Origin: Costus lasius
Lineage: Eukaryota > Streptophyta > Magnoliopsida > Zingiberales > Costaceae
DNA length: 64,000 bases
Direction: 5' to 3'
Assembly: GCA_027563935.2 (NCBI GenBank)
Contig: CM050451.1
Location: 96,995,565-97,059,564, forward strand
How positions within the stretch are numbered: position 1 is the stretch's first letter; each line of letters begins with the position of its first letter. The translations under genes and the position numbers were made by a program. Below, piece by piece: positions 1 to 11,415 of this stretch. The notes under the pieces were generated by a model. The model was not told the origin of the DNA and made no database searches. It saw nothing but the letters and a program-made list of their open reading frames with translations.

Positions 1-269
1 GATGATGAGGAGGCTGAGGTGACCGCCGGTCCTAGAGCAGGTGCTCCACTATCAACTACCCATTTGGCATAAGATGGCTTGCCAAACTTCTTCTAGCATC
101 GATCAGAAGGATGATTGCTTCGCCCGCAATGTTCATAAGAAGTAGAGACATGACCACATCCTTTGCCCCGACTAGAAGATTCGCGTCTGCCTCCTTGGGG
201 AGCAAGGAGGGCACTACTAGTATCAGCAAAAGGAGTGACCACGGAGACACGCAGGAGGTGTGAGTAAAC
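1..269 (-). pseudogene. Ty1/copia gag fragment with zinc knuckle
   Basis: Read on the minus strand from 269 towards 1, one frame gives a Ser/Gly/Arg-rich stretch followed by a CCHC-like zinc knuckle with the core HCGRSNHPSDRC and then KKFGKPSYAKW. This resembles the nucleocapsid end of plant copia Gag proteins, which bind and package element RNA. The knuckle is damaged: the first cysteine reads as Tyr, and the codon before KKFGKP is TAG where the family normally has Trp. Both fit a single G-to-A change. The upstream part of the frame stops at the copia LTR boundary at 270, so that LTR probably inserted here. The fragment runs off the window edge. It is certainly non-functional. Confidence 0.7.
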
Positions 270-520
270 TGTTGGGAAACCCCGGGGACATTTTATAATT
301 TTTTGGCATTACAGACATTACATACGCAGCGGAATAATGTCCCCGAACAGGCCGGTCCCAAAGACCCAGTGAAGATCGCATGCGAGGGAGTCGACACGAT
401 GTGATAGGAAGTACCTCAAGCAAGTAAAGAGATGCCGATGTCGAGATAGGCGCCCACGTGTTTTCCCTCTGCAGTCTCACACACACGGACTCCTCGAGCT
501 CTCTTCTTCCGCGCTTGGTG
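270..520 (-). mobile_element. Ty1/copia LTR (family G), 3' terminal part
   Basis: The plus strand starts TGTTGGGAAACC at 270, which is the complement of a TTCCCAACA LTR end. The segment matches, in reverse complement, 35950-36199, the LTR that ends next to an initiator tRNA-Met priming site. No priming site lies left of 270, so this is a solo or 3' LTR. It continues at 1979 and 4381, on the far side of two insertions. Confidence 0.8.
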
Positions 521-859
521 CTAGCTGATGTCTCGTATTTATGTAATCTTTTTGACTAATGTTTCCTCGTGAATCAAGACATATTTTCATGCTTTTACAT
601 CTCTTTTTAGCTTAATTCACTTAATATCTTCAGAAGCTTCACTACTTGTCATATTTGTTAAATACAGGAAAATTCACTCGTTTCTAGAGCTATACGGATG
701 CACAATCACATACCCGAGTGAATCTGAATTTATGATAAGAAATTTAGCTTCAGACGAGAGCTAGAATTCAGCCGCATTCAGCATTTATTGCCAGCTCTCA
801 AGACACAAGCCATCAAGAGAAGACACACGCCAACAAGACACACGCCATCAACATTCATG

Positions 860-1050
860 AACAAGCACTAAAGAGGAGACATTCATGAATGAGCATTGAT
901 TAAACACATTCATGAATGTTGATTTATTAAGGGATGTTCATGAATGGCGCCATATTAAAGGATGTTCATGAATGGAGGCACCATGAAAAGGCACCATGAC
1001 GAGGTACCATGAAGAGGTACCTTGAAGTGGCACATTGAAGAGGCGCCTTG
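860..1050 (+). repeat. CATTCATGAATG palindromes and about 15-bp minisatellite
   Basis: The perfect 12-bp palindrome CATTCATGAATG, or most of it, occurs about five times between 858 and 975. It is followed by about seven degenerate copies of a roughly 15-bp unit of the type GAAGAGGCACCAT. The block lies in the 5' half of the LTR, where related families carry ACGGC/GCCGT palindromes. Confidence 0.7.
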
Positions 1051-1510
1051 AAGACTATAAGAGGGATGAGTTCTTTCTTCAGAGGGGGGAGTCGAAGGCA
1101 AGAAGAGGATTGCGCCAAGAGCTTAAAGGACTGGTTCCAAGGCAAGAGAACAACATTCCAAAGAGAGAAAGGCGACATCAAGGGAGGAGCAGAGGAGTTT
1201 GTCTTAGTTCTTTTCTCTTTTCTACTTTGTTCTGTCACCTTTACATCTTAATCATAAATCTTGTACTTGTAGTAACCATGTGTGTATTAGCGTAAAACCT
1301 CTATCGGGATTCGGGCGTAGCCCGTCTTTATGATTTACAAGTATTAATGTTAAGAATTGCTTTCCGATATATCTATTGAGACCATTTGATCCAGATTTAT
1401 TTCATTCGTGTTTATCGATTTTCGGCCGGATTGGTTTTCGCGCTTTAGTTGATTGTGGTAACAATTGAGAGGTGAATCACAATCAACACATTCTCCTTGA
1501 TCAAACTTGT

Positions 1511-1657
1511 GTGCTCTATTGCGAGAGTCGTAGAGACCACTTGGGGAATCTTGGTGTCCTGATTCACACGATCTACCTCTGCTTAGTCCACCGCGAGAGT
1601 AGGAGACTAACTAAGTAGAATGTGGAGTTGTCCACCACGAGAGTAGGAGACTAACTC
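1511..1657 (+). other. Three GAGA-tetraloop hairpins in LTR D
   Basis: There are three stem-loops in the sense strand. At 1511-1540 arms GTG..CTCTA pair with TAGAG..CAC around GC-GAGA-GT. At 1583-1610 arms TTAGTC and GACTAA surround CC-GC-GAGA-GTAGG. At 1625-1657 arms GAGTT and AACTC surround CCAC-GAGA-GTAGG. The loops match the GNRA pattern. They lie in the 3' part of the LTR, which is transcribed if promoter use is as in related elements. Confidence 0.6.
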
Positions 1658-1978
1658 AGTTGTTGAGTCGCACACCTGAGAGGGGCACGGCTCAAGAGGA
1701 CACATCCTTGGTTTTCTAGAGATTATCAAAGCAGTACTTCTCATTACGCATATAAGTTCAAAGACATGGTGAAACCCGATATCCCTATTTCTCTCTCTTC
1801 GTTCGACCTTCGTTTTATTACGTTCTTTTTAATTAGAATTGCGACACCATCTAAGACCCTCATTCGTTTAGCTATTGATTGTACGATTAGTCGGTAATTT
1901 ACACTAGTCCTTGTGGGAACGATATCTTAAGTACTACATCAGTAAGCCGTGCGCTTGCGGATTTTGTGCAACACTAGC

Positions 1979-2310
1979 CTCGGGAAGAAGATCCAAGCCT
2001 TAGGTCACACTTCAACTTGCGCCACCTCCAAGGTACATGCGCCAAGATGAAGTAGAGGAGAAGAAGTCGCCAAGTCCAAGTCCTTCTTGCGTCAAGAGGA
2101 GGAGAAGAAGACTTGTGCTTGCGGCTAGATGATGGAGGAAGAGAAGTTGCGCCAAGAGCCTCCAAGCTTTCGCCCCTCTCTATTACTTACGCCTCTAAGG
2201 ATTGTAACATATGTGAGGGGGCGGCTAGGTGCTCTTTTATAGGGCAAGAGGCGGTTTTTGAAAGGCTAGGATCAAGACAAGTGGGCAGCTAGGATGAGAA
2301 GGTTTGAGGC
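1979..2310 (-). mobile_element. Ty1/copia LTR (family G), middle part
   Basis: This is the reverse complement of a diverged copy of about 35640-35960. The match is clearest around the minus-strand words GGATCTTCTTCCC and TCCTAGCTG. It continues the segment that ends at 520 and was separated from it by the solo LTR at 526-1973. On the minus strand it contains a TATAAAA box. Confidence 0.7.
2235..2241 (-). promoter_or_regulatory. Candidate TATA box of the copia LTR
   Basis: TATAAAA on the minus strand, about 1.9 kb from the LTR 3' end by coordinate but only about 0.5 kb after removing the solo LTR insertion. Position and sequence suit an LTR promoter. There is no other evidence of use. Confidence 0.4.
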
Positions 2311-2705
2311 TGTTGTATCCCAACAAGTAGGTAAACTAAACTTATTCTTAAAGTCGCAGCCAGAACCTAAGTGTTGGTGCACAGGGACTTGTCACCCCCT
2401 GATACGGCTCTAAAAACTAGTTTGGTCACCACACTTGTTGTTATCTCCGCAAGTGCACGGATGCTCGAAGTAATAATTAAGATATCGAACCCACAGAGGC
2501 CTATGTTGTCGAATACCAAATAGTTGATTTCTTACTATCTAGGCTAATCGAAGTAGTGAGAATAGCAATTGGAAGCTAAAACAGAATTATCAGAGAGAAA
2601 AACTGGGGTTAGGGTTTCATTCACTTTAACTTTTATGACTAGATATGAATAAGGATTTCGTCAGTTCAAATTTATCATGATGAAGATGTAATTTACTTAA
2701 TAAAA

Positions 2706-2733
2706 GGATTGTTTCACTTTCGTGCAAACAACC
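2706..2733 (-). other. GAAA-tetraloop hairpin in LTR
   Basis: Minus-strand arms GGTTGTTT and AAACAATCC flank GCAC-GAAA-GTG. The equivalent hairpin in other copies of this LTR family has different arms (27584-27610, 42615-42643, 51211-51239), and pairing is kept in each. Further GAAA hairpins of the same LTR lie between 2745 and 2955. Confidence 0.65.
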
Positions 2734-3775
2734 ACACAGGGATTTATCTTCGCTTTCGCGCAAGATTCGTCCCAACGCTGAAGATAAGTAAATCATCAAA
2801 TAATGAACTCAAGGATCACTTTCGTGCATCCGAATTCTAGGTTGATAATCTCTAGTGGAGTCTCAAGGATCACTTTCGTGCATCTGAGTCTCTACACTAG
2901 TTTTACTCATGGATCTGCAACGTTCCGATCCTTGCTTTCGCACAAGATCTCCATGCTTGACAAATAGACTTGATTTATAGGTTCATGTTATAATCATGAC
3001 AATTAATCTACTAGAACAGATCAAATTAGATCTAACCTAAGGAAGAGATCCTAACATGCAATTCTAGGGTTCCAAGTTCTCAAGCAAATCACCTTTCAGT
3101 CTCATTGAGAAAATTCTAAAAACATAATTAGTAACATGGACTTATAGAGAGTCTAAGTACAATTATCACATGAGCAAAATCATCATGCTAAGATTAAACT
3201 CAACGAAATAGAGAAAAAATAGTTATCTAGTCATTAGAAATTAAGTGAATTACTCCCCCATGTCCCAAAAGTAGTTTAAGCTATCATCATGAAGGAATTA
3301 CAATAAGTCGTGGTTTCAGAGGATCAAAAATCAAAGGAAAAGAGAAGTTTAGAAAATACAGCACGGTTGTGAAGTATTTCACAGTCGTAATTTGCAAAGA
3401 TCGTCGATGAACAGTGTCGGTGACTCCTTTTTCTTCGATTTCTCTTCCAATTGATCTCCTTTCGAACTAAAACTTCTGGCATGTTGTCTCCTCCTTCAGA
3501 TGAAGCTTTAGTATTAAAATCACGGCCGGAGATCATTTGGATTGAGCGCAGCGGTGAAACCCTAGGCGGCGGTGTGAATCCCAATTTCTCTCTCGACAGT
3601 CGATGAAAATTGGGGCTTCTAGTGTGTGTCCGTTCCTTTCGTCCCAAAGCTCCTTTTGCTTCTTACGGTATCCAATTTGGGGTTCTGGATCGCTCGCAAT
3701 CCTCTCCGCAAGATTCGGGCGTTAAAGTTGACCTAGGTGTCGTGTTCAGAACAGGAATTACGACAGTGGAATAGT

Positions 3776-4119
3776 TTACGGCACTGCCGTAAAATCGCTC
3801 AAGTCTTCTATTTTGATGTCATCCGGGAATTATGGCACCGTAATCTGGTTTACGGTAGTGCCGTAAAATCGGTTGAACTCTCTGTTCCCGAATGTCTGGC
3901 AATTACGGCTCGTGTAGTTTCTTACGGTAGTGCCGTAATATTGAGCGAAGTTTCTGTTCTGAAGCGTTCTGAAATATAGTACCGTAATATTGTTTACGGC
4001 GGTGCCGTAAAATCTGAAAAACTTTATGTTCGGAAATTCTTCAAAATACGGCAGGGCTCGAATTTTACGGTACTGTCTGAAAATACGGTACCGTAAAATG
4101 GATTACGGCACTGCCGTAA
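3776..4119. repeat. Array of TTACGGCAnTGCCGTAA palindromes
   Basis: Five odd-centred palindromes with arms TTACGGCA/TGCCGTAA, some with one arm base changed, sit at 3776-3792, 3850-3866, 3922-3938, 3994-4010 and 4103-4119. The spacing is 74, 72, 72 and 109 bases. The surrounding sequence is also repeated, with phrases such as TCTGTTC and AAATCG. In LTR sense they lie about 250-600 bases from the LTR start. Confidence 0.85.
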
Positions 4120-4380
4120 TTGCTGACTTACTCCGTTTTACGTGAAATTTCTTGGGTGACCTTCTCTTGATGATGGGAATCCTTCTATATATTTGATTTT
4201 GCATGAAAATAACTAAAAATAGTGCCTTTTTACCTGAAAATCATCAAAAACAAAGAAGAGTGTAGATTCCGCAGATATTGATAAAATATGGCATAAAAAC
4301 AAGCAAAGTCTATGAATATGACATATAAATATTAATAAAATGGCATAGAAATCACGATGAATGTCGATGTCATCAGAGGT

Positions 4381-5570
4381 AAGGAAAATCTCCAAGACAT
4401 TTCCATAATTCTCATTCAACCCTTCCTTTTGTGCCCACACCCTTCCTTGTGCACCAAGGCCTTGCCTTGCGCCCCAAGAAATGTCATAGAGGCATTCATA
4501 CCATAAGGGATAAGGGGGAGGCGCCAATTGCTACCTTATGAAGCAAATTGCACCACTTCTCCCCATTATGCCCATAGGCACCTAGGGGAGAAGTCTTCTC
4601 CCCATTATACCCTTTTGATCCTTCTTCTCTTCATGACAACTTATTAGTGAGCCAAACTTAGCAATGGGCCTAGCCTAAAGTCCATTACCCATGTTTAACA
4701 AAGCTATTGGATCCAATCCAATTTAACCCAAGGTCAAATGAGGCTAACCATGGTTAATCCGGCCAATATGCCAAAAATAGAAGTTGACTCCAATAAGTTT
4801 CTTCCATCTCATCAGGCCCATTGGCGCTGATGAAATCTCCAAAATAGATCCGAGTTATCCAATAACTCGATCATAAGGCTTCCCGATCAATACGAGAACT
4901 CGAGTGTCTTGGTGTGTGACCCTGTAGGTCCCTCTGACGTTGGCAGTGCAGACCTAAGGTCTCACAAGCAGTGAGTGGCACCTAGCAGTGCATCGCTGTT
5001 ACCCAAGTCATCGGAATGGATATCGACATCGACATCCCCATCATCGCAATAGGTGCAGATATATTACAGTCCTTTTGCCAAACTGATATCCAATTGGACA
5101 AGTGTGTCATCACTTGTTTTCATCCAATCACATGGCTATGACTAAATCAGGTGTTTACCTGGGTATGGCCATACACTTTCAGTCATAGACCATAGAGGAG
5201 CTCCATGGATATCATACTTCCTAAAGGAAGGGGAAAATCCTTGATCTATCAATTGGTCTTCTCATATGGGTCGTGATATGCTCAATGACAACCTTTATGA
5301 CCTCCCAATTACAGCAAGGTGTTGGGTTGCATCAAAGCATGTCTCTAACCATATAGAAGAGTCAATGACCTCAAGTCTAAGGATCAATGCATCTCCTATC
5401 ACTTGTGAGGATAACTCATGACACTAAGTCATAGCCTCATAGCGGGTCGGTCCAGTATATCCATCACTGATATACCTATATGCCTGCGTTAGCACCGCGT
5501 GCCTAACCAGCTCATATACTAGTCTCATGGATACCATAGCTGTCCTATATCCACTAAGGTATATTGACTA
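4381..5570 (-). mobile_element. Ty1/copia LTR (family G), 5' part, truncated
   Basis: The reverse complement of this segment matches 34500-35640 along most of its length, including the blocks around CATATGAGAAGA and GAGGTCATTGACTC. It is the upstream part of the LTR that ends at 270. Its own 5' terminus is missing. At about 5568-5571 it passes directly into a truncated gypsy LTR through the shared word TAGGTTTGAAAA, so the two were joined by deletion. Confidence 0.8.
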
Positions 5571-6590
5571 GGTTTGAAAAGAATAGATCTGACGTTGCGA
5601 TTCACCTCTCAGTCCTTCTCGTAACGTCTAAGACGTAAAATTACTTGATCAGGGTAATTTACGGAATAAACATAATTCTAATCAAATCAAATCTATAAAA
5701 ATCATGACAAAGATTTAAGACAATATATTTAATCCATGAATCATCAACGGGCTACACCCCAAATCTAGAAAATAGGTTTACACGTTCATATTCAAAGCAA
5801 ACAGCATGTTCATCGATGAAAATTGCATGGAAACTTAAGAATATTACAGGAAATCGCTAGACAAGTAATTAGAAAAGCTTCCTCTCGATGTGGAGACGAA
5901 GATGAAGCATCCAATTCTTCCTTTGCGCTGCTTTCCTGATCGAATTCTGCCCTGGAAGTGATTTTCGCCGTCGTCACCTCCTCTGTTCATTTTCGTGTGT
6001 AGAAGCCCCCAAAATCCTTCATTTTATAGTCTAATCAATATAGAACCCATCTAGGAAGATTTCTGGAGAGTTTGGTTCAATTCTGGTTCAGTTTGAAGTC
6101 AAATCGAGTAAGAAACCGAAAGGGCGGACGTTTTTACGGCTCGTAATAAGTTTACGGCCACGGCCGTAATTCTTTCTGTGTGTACAGGCTTTATATCACA
6201 AAAATATTCACGGACCGTAATGGATTTACGACTTCACCTGTGAAAGTTTCTGTGCATTCCAACACTTAGCCGTTTTTCACCCACTACTCGAACTCGAAAT
6301 TACAGCCGACCTAGAATTACAGCCAAGGCCGTAATTTCGCGTTCTTCACTATTTCAACTCCAAATTCGACATGTAAGCTCGTGATCTCCTCGGGAATCAT
6401 GCTTTGGCTTCAAAACTCGTGAAATCAATCATTTTTACACTATTTTACCTACATTTTCAATAAAACTAAAAAAAGTGAAGATTCTGTGCCAAGTGAAGTA
6501 AAAACATTAAAAGTTGTATAAAATCATTCAATTAAGCCCAAAATATCATATAAAATATAGGCAAAAACATGGTGTAAATGCAACGCATCA
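5568..6590 (-). repeat. 3' LTR of element F (truncated)
   Basis: Matches 17585-18617 throughout. It ends CAACGCATCA at 6590, the complement of the LTR start TGATGCGTTG. About 430 bases at the other end are missing. It contains TTACGGCC-AC-GGCCGTAA at about 6156-6173, a perfect palindrome with a 2-base centre. Confidence 0.85.
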
Positions 6591-6608
6591 AAAACCCTAG
6601 ACTTAAAT

Positions 6609-6626
6609 TTGCTTGTCCTCAAGCAA
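6609..6626 (-). other. Hairpin next to the 3' LTR of F
   Basis: TTGCTTGTCCTCAAGCAA: arms TTGCTT/AAGCAA around six bases, 18 bases from the LTR. Elements A, C and E have the same motif at the same distance. In E both arms have changed together to ATGCTT/AAGCAT. Confidence 0.7.
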
Positions 6627-6645
6627 TACTTTGATATGTATGAAG

Positions 6646-8336
6646 TGTTGGGGTATGCCCTTAAGGCTAATGTTTGAGGCCTTGGGATTATATCAGTATC
6701 ATGTATAAACTCAATATTTATAAAGGCAATGGTTGTTATTCAGTTTGTTACATTATCTGCAGCAATATGTATACTTCTGAATAATGTCTCAATGGTGTTC
6801 AGCTTGGCTGACATGCAATTTGTCCTTAGTCGAGATATCTTGGTGAACATGAGACAGCCTTGGTATGATTGAGACTAATATGTGTTCTAATCTTATAGGA
6901 TGCTTCGAGCATGGAATAAGATATAGACTCATAGGTACATTGGATGTACTGGACAGACCCTACTAGGATATTCAATTGCTTGTCACAATATGAATAATCC
7001 TTGTATGCAACAAGTGGCATATTTCCTCTGACTTGAGATCACTTGTGTTTCTAAATGATGATTGGCATTGTTTTGAGGTAGTTCAATATCATTTGAAACA
7101 TAATGGTTATAGACTATCTTGGATAATGAGCATGAGTCATGTTAGGGCACTAGTGATAGATATAGGATTGCCGTCTCTTTGTTTGGAGTGTGATGTTCTA
7201 AAGGGGCCCCCTGGATGAGATGATTGAGAAAGTGTATGGCCATACCCAGATGACTATGTTCATCTGATCTAATCATTCTCATCATATTGGAATTGCAGGC
7301 TTGACACGCTTGTCCAATAAGAACATCCAGTGGCAAAGGAAACATGTATGCCTAGTGAAGTGGATTCACACTTGTGCTGTGGTTTGGGTGTAGTCTTGGA
7401 AGACTCTTTCCTTTATATCGGGAGACAGTGATGTGTTGCTAGATACCCCTCACTGATCGTGATAACGTAAGTTATCGTTACCGACATTTAAAGAAAACCC
7501 TTAGGGTCGCACAATTTGATGATATGGCTTACTTAAGTCAGATCGTGTGGACTGAATTGTTTTGGTTCAGTTTAAAGGGATTTAAACTCTGATTGTAAGT
7601 GAGATCTGGTCTGATCATGTTTGATTGATTAGGGCTTGAGATCGGTAAGCTTCGATCGAGAGTATTGATGCTAGATCGGTGAGATCAAGTGCATCTAGAG
7701 ATGAACGGTTAGATCATTGAACCATTTGGTTTGATAAGATCTAGACTATGGCTTGGGCTGATTTGGTTTGGTCATCGAACCAAATGTAATTGAACCGGCT
7801 CATGTGTGAGTGCATGGTTCAAAGGGAGAGTGATGAGCGTTCGGTTCACTTGGAGTGAACGCATAACGCATGAACGCATGAAGCTTGCTATTTTTGGAAG
7901 TTCCAAAATAGAAACGCCTCCACGTTCGGCAACGTTCTTCTCTCGCCTCTCCTCTTCTCTCGTCGCCACTTGCTCTCTCGAGTGGTGAAAGGAGTTCACG
8001 CCAAGGAGAAGTTTTCGGCAAACCAAGAAAAGAGATCATCTCATCTTCCCTTCACGCATCAGGATTCTTGGATATCCTTGCTAGCACAAGGAACGACAAG
8101 GAGTAGGCGATTGATCATCTTGTGTGCGTCTGTTTTGGAGGAGAGCCTCATCGTTCTCTGCTTCCAAGTCACCATCCAAAGCAATGGCTATGGTATGATC
8201 TCTCTCGATCTATACAAGGTTTTTAATCAAGTTGATCATATGTTCTTGCAATAGATCTTTAGAAACCCTTGCTTCCGCTATGAAAATTTTATATGCGCCT
8301 CCTATTAGGGTTTCGCCCCCTTTTTGGGGACTTTCA
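6646..8336 (+). mobile_element. Solo Ty1/copia LTR, TSD TGAAG
   Basis: It starts TGTTGGGGTATGCCC and ends GGACTTTCA, with a perfect 5 bp duplication TGAAG at 6641-6645 and 8337-8341. Its body matches the reverse complement of 31149-32793, the 5' LTR of the copia element further right, although the last 30 bases differ. No internal sequence remains. It interrupts the 3' internal region of element F, a few tens of bases from F's LTR. Confidence 0.9.
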
Positions 8337-8341
8337 TGAAG

Positions 8342-9948
8342 AATGTAATGATAAGGAATAATCTTATTTGTTTTTGCCCCTAATAACATCCTTAGTCCAC
8401 AAATTAAGCAATCAATCTTTCTAACTCAGGTAATTCAAGAAAAATCATAATAGAAATAAATTCCCAAGAGGTTACAATCTAAGAAAGATAAAATTCACAA
8501 TTCATGTCATAGTATTCATTCTTCACACACTAAATATCAGATACTTTCAACTTAATAAATCTATCTTACTGAACACACAAAAATTTATTTCAAGAATCTC
8601 AGTGATGTTAAAAATAAGAGATTTTAAAAGCAATTTGGTCTTTAAACTATCATATGCTATTTACCATTAGCATCATAACATTGTTTAAAGTATACCATAG
8701 AGTAGTATAATTTAACTCATAGTCTCAATCTAGGGTCAACGTAGTTGTCCACTTAACCTACAGCTTTCTCTTTTTCTCCAATTTTTTTTTTCTTTTTTAT
8801 TTATTAGACTTCAACTCATGTCTTCGGTACCACTACTAAATTTAGCAGTGCCAAGTAGAGGAGTCTTTTCTCTCTCTTTTTCTTCTTCTTTTTTTTTTTA
8901 TATTTTTCTAGAGAAAACCGATCAGTGGTATGATACTTAAATCGTTATCGACGCTTGATCACAACAGATTTAAAGTATACCAACTCGTGGTATAATATAA
9001 CTCATAACTTAAGATTTCTCAACTAGAGGAGTTGGAGCAAATCTTAGTTAAATAAATATCACCAAATTTCTCTTCATAAAAATTTCTATCAAGCAAAAAT
9101 AAATAAATTAAACTTCAAGTATAAAGATACTATGCATGTGTCCTATGAACATATAACAATTCACATATGCATTTTATCAATACCAGAATTGAATTTACTA
9201 ACAATTTAAGTCTATATGAAATTTCAAAAATTCCCTATGTCATCAAATTAATCACTCAAAATGTTTCATAAGAAAAATTAAGGATAAAACAAGTTTGATT
9301 ATCCTTAAAAATCATAAACATGCAAAATACATACCTATAAAGCTTTGAAGAAAAAGCAAAATATATGAGGACACCCTAGACTTAAATTATTGCATATACA
9401 TAGACATTAAAATCAATGAATCATAAATTTTAGAAAAAATGTTGCAAGAGTTCTCTTTTATAATGTGGGCGAAAACCTATTCAGTTATATCAAAAGATGA
9501 AAACATGATCCCGAAAAATCTAGAAACTGTATCACATTAAAGATAATCATATTTTACAATGTAAACAAGTTTCAAACATTAAATACCATCATGTTTCATT
9601 TTCAAAATCATATTAACCATACTCACAAAGAAGATATCGTAAGAATCATGGTCCGTGAGTGACTCACGGCTACACCCATGAAAGTTTCGTTTGGTGCTTG
9701 TTTTTCATGTAAAAATTTTCCAAAAATTCCTGCACATAAAATAACTTATTAAAAGATTTTCTATCAATAAAAATTCATCAATACATGCTGCAAAAAGTCA
9801 TAAAAATTAAAAGAAAATAAATTTAGTAAAGAAAAATCGAAACTAAAAATGTCGGAATGGAAAAAGTGCAAAGCCTCTAGGTTCCCTCCCAGGAAGCGCT
9901 TGTTTAAGGTCATTAGCTTGACCATAACTTCATGTCATGGTGGAGTTA
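8342..9948 (-). other. Non-coding 3' internal region of element F
   Basis: AT-rich sequence without a reading frame, between F's gag frame and its 3' LTR. It contains the structured motif at 8807-8865, an odd-centred palindrome CCGTGAGT-G-ACTCACGG at 9653-9669, and at 9885-9940 the post-stop motif (complement of GGTCAAGCTAATGACC plus AAGCGCTT). Confidence 0.7.
8807..8865 (-). other. Structured 60-base motif, one copy
   Basis: Starts GACTTCAACTCATG and ends GAGGAGTC. Inner words GGTACCACT and AGTGCC pair, and the centre is the palindrome CTAAATTTAG. The same motif occurs twice in element E (21380-21439, 21461-21520) and twice in element A (44509-44567, 44608-44667). Confidence 0.75.
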
Positions 9949-9953
9949 GTGAA

Positions 9954-11393
9954 TGATAGCATGCAAATATATGATATATTGTGACTTATTTCTGCTATTA
10001 TTTTGGAGTAAAATGCATGCTTTGTCTCATTTATTTGCCTAAATGCTTTACATTATTCAGAATCTTCACTTTTCCTTTGTTTTATTGAAATGTAGGGATT
10101 TTGCCCCAAAATCGATGGAATTTGGAAGATCTCAAGATATGGAATGATTCCTCATGATGAGACGAAGCTACATGTTGAATTTCAGCTCAGACTTTCCTAC
10201 GCTCATCACGGGCAGGCCATGTTCATGATCACGGCCATGATCATCTCGGCAGAACTCTGTAGCATTCTGTGAGATAGTCACAACCAGGGTGTGTTCATGT
10301 TCACGGCCGTGAAGAGGAAAAAATCTGTGTGATGGGATGAACACGGCTGTGATAGCTCCCGCACAGTTCGACAGACATTCGGTTTTTCGCCCATAACTTA
10401 CTATTTTGGAAGCGGATTTTACTAAAATTTTGTGGAGACCTTTCTAACTTGGAGATGCACGTTTTGGGACTGAAATCATTGGATTTGATCAAGCGGTTGA
10501 GGAGAACGAGCGAAAGGGGCGACAACCTAGGGTTTGGGGTGATTTTCTGGGCGACAACACTGTTCCGGCTCGATTTCTCCGCCGTTTCGATGAGGATCAT
10601 CGTGTTGGACCTTCTTCCATCAAGGATCTACCTCTCCCTCTGGTTTAAATAAATTTGTATGAGAGATTTCATGTATTTCATGATGTATACGATAGCTTAA
10701 CTCTCTTTTTGGGGTTTTGGGCGTAGCCCACTGTAAGATGTTGAATATTATGGTTTGATCTATATATTTCTCTTATTTATCTTTGTTCTTATTCATGTCT
10801 AGGATGTTTTATTTCATGATTATATACTGGCCATGCATGTTCATGTTTTAGATGTTGTGGGAAGGACTGAGAGGTGAACCACAATCATCGGAATCCCTTA
10901 GACTGGACTAGTGATTTCGGCAATGAGAGTTGTCGAAATCACTCGAGGAACCCTAATCCTTCACAGAACCCATTGGGTCTGCTTAACCCGGTAAGCCATG
11001 AGAGTAGGAGACTTGGGTTAAGTCAGATACCGGACCGTGTCCTGAGAGGGAGCGTGTCTGTACCTAAGGAAGGATTACCTTGAGAACATAGGTAGAACCT
11101 TAATTAAAATATCAAACCTTAATATTTCTTCATACTTTAGTGTGGTGAAACCTGAAACCCCGATCTCTCTTATAGACTTCAAACCCCGATTACTTGTTTT
11201 CTGCTCTGCTTGCTTTTAATTTGCTTCAGTTTAATTACTTGCACTAGGACATTAGTCATTTCCCATTTAATCATTAACCTAGCTATTGATTATCTGATCA
11301 GTTAGTACTTGACCCCTAGTCCTCGTGGAATCGATACTTTTTATTACGCGATAGACTGTGCACTTGCGGTAGCAGCCTGTTTATGCCCTATCA
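9954..11393 (+). repeat. 5' LTR of element C
   Basis: 1440 bases, TGATAG...CTATCA. It contains ACGGCC palindromes such as TTCACGGCCGTGAA at about 10300-10313 and hairpins at 10911-10942 and 10982-11022. It is about 100 bases longer than the 3' copy, because the 3' copy lacks about 130 bases after GTTTTTC.CCCATAACTT (near 14640). Confidence 0.9.
10911..10942 (+). other. Long GAGA-loop hairpin in 5' LTR of C
   Basis: Arms GTGATTTCGGCAAT and GTTGTCGAAATCAC close on GAGA. In the 3' LTR (15011-15042) three bases differ (arms GTGATTTCGGCAAC and GTTGTTGAAATCAC), yet all 14 positions still pair if G-U pairs are allowed. Confidence 0.75.
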
Positions 11394-11399
11394 AGTTTT

Positions 11400-11415
11400 T
11401 GGCGCCATTGCCGGA
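11400..11415 (+). other. Primer binding site of element C
   Basis: TGGCGCCATTGCCGGA, seven bases after the LTR end, complementary to the 3' end of tRNA-Asp as in Athila-like elements, with one change (CATTG for CGTTG). Confidence 0.85.

Larger units (their letters stand above)
526..1973 (+). mobile_element. Solo gypsy LTR (family D), TSD CTAGC
   Basis: The segment starts TGATGTCTCG and ends TTGTGCAACA, and is flanked by an exact 5 bp duplication CTAGC at 521-525 and 1974-1978. Its first 250 bases resemble the minus-strand start of the element E LTRs, so D and E are related families. No internal region follows, as expected for a solo LTR left by recombination between two LTRs. The sequences on either side rejoin into one continuous copia LTR, which confirms the boundaries. 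Inside are repeated palindromes (860-960), a short minisatellite (945-1050) and a run of GAGA-loop hairpins (1511-1657). Confidence 0.9.
2311..4375 (-). mobile_element. Athila-type gypsy LTR remnant (same family as element A)
   Basis: From about 2435 the sequence matches the LTRs of element A (42350-43992, 50946-52872) along its length and ends GATGTCATCA at 4375. A degraded priming site resembling CCCCGGCAACGGCACC in complement lies at about 2396-2412. To its left is a short leftover starting TGTTGT at 2311. The flanks are GAGGC at 2306-2310 and GAGGT at 4376-4380, a likely target duplication with one change. This suggests an element that lost its internal region and most of one LTR. It interrupts the family G copia LTR. 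Confidence 0.7.

Noticed and set aside
10449..11083. Frames in the C LTR as genes
   Set aside because: They do not persist in the 3' LTR of the same element.
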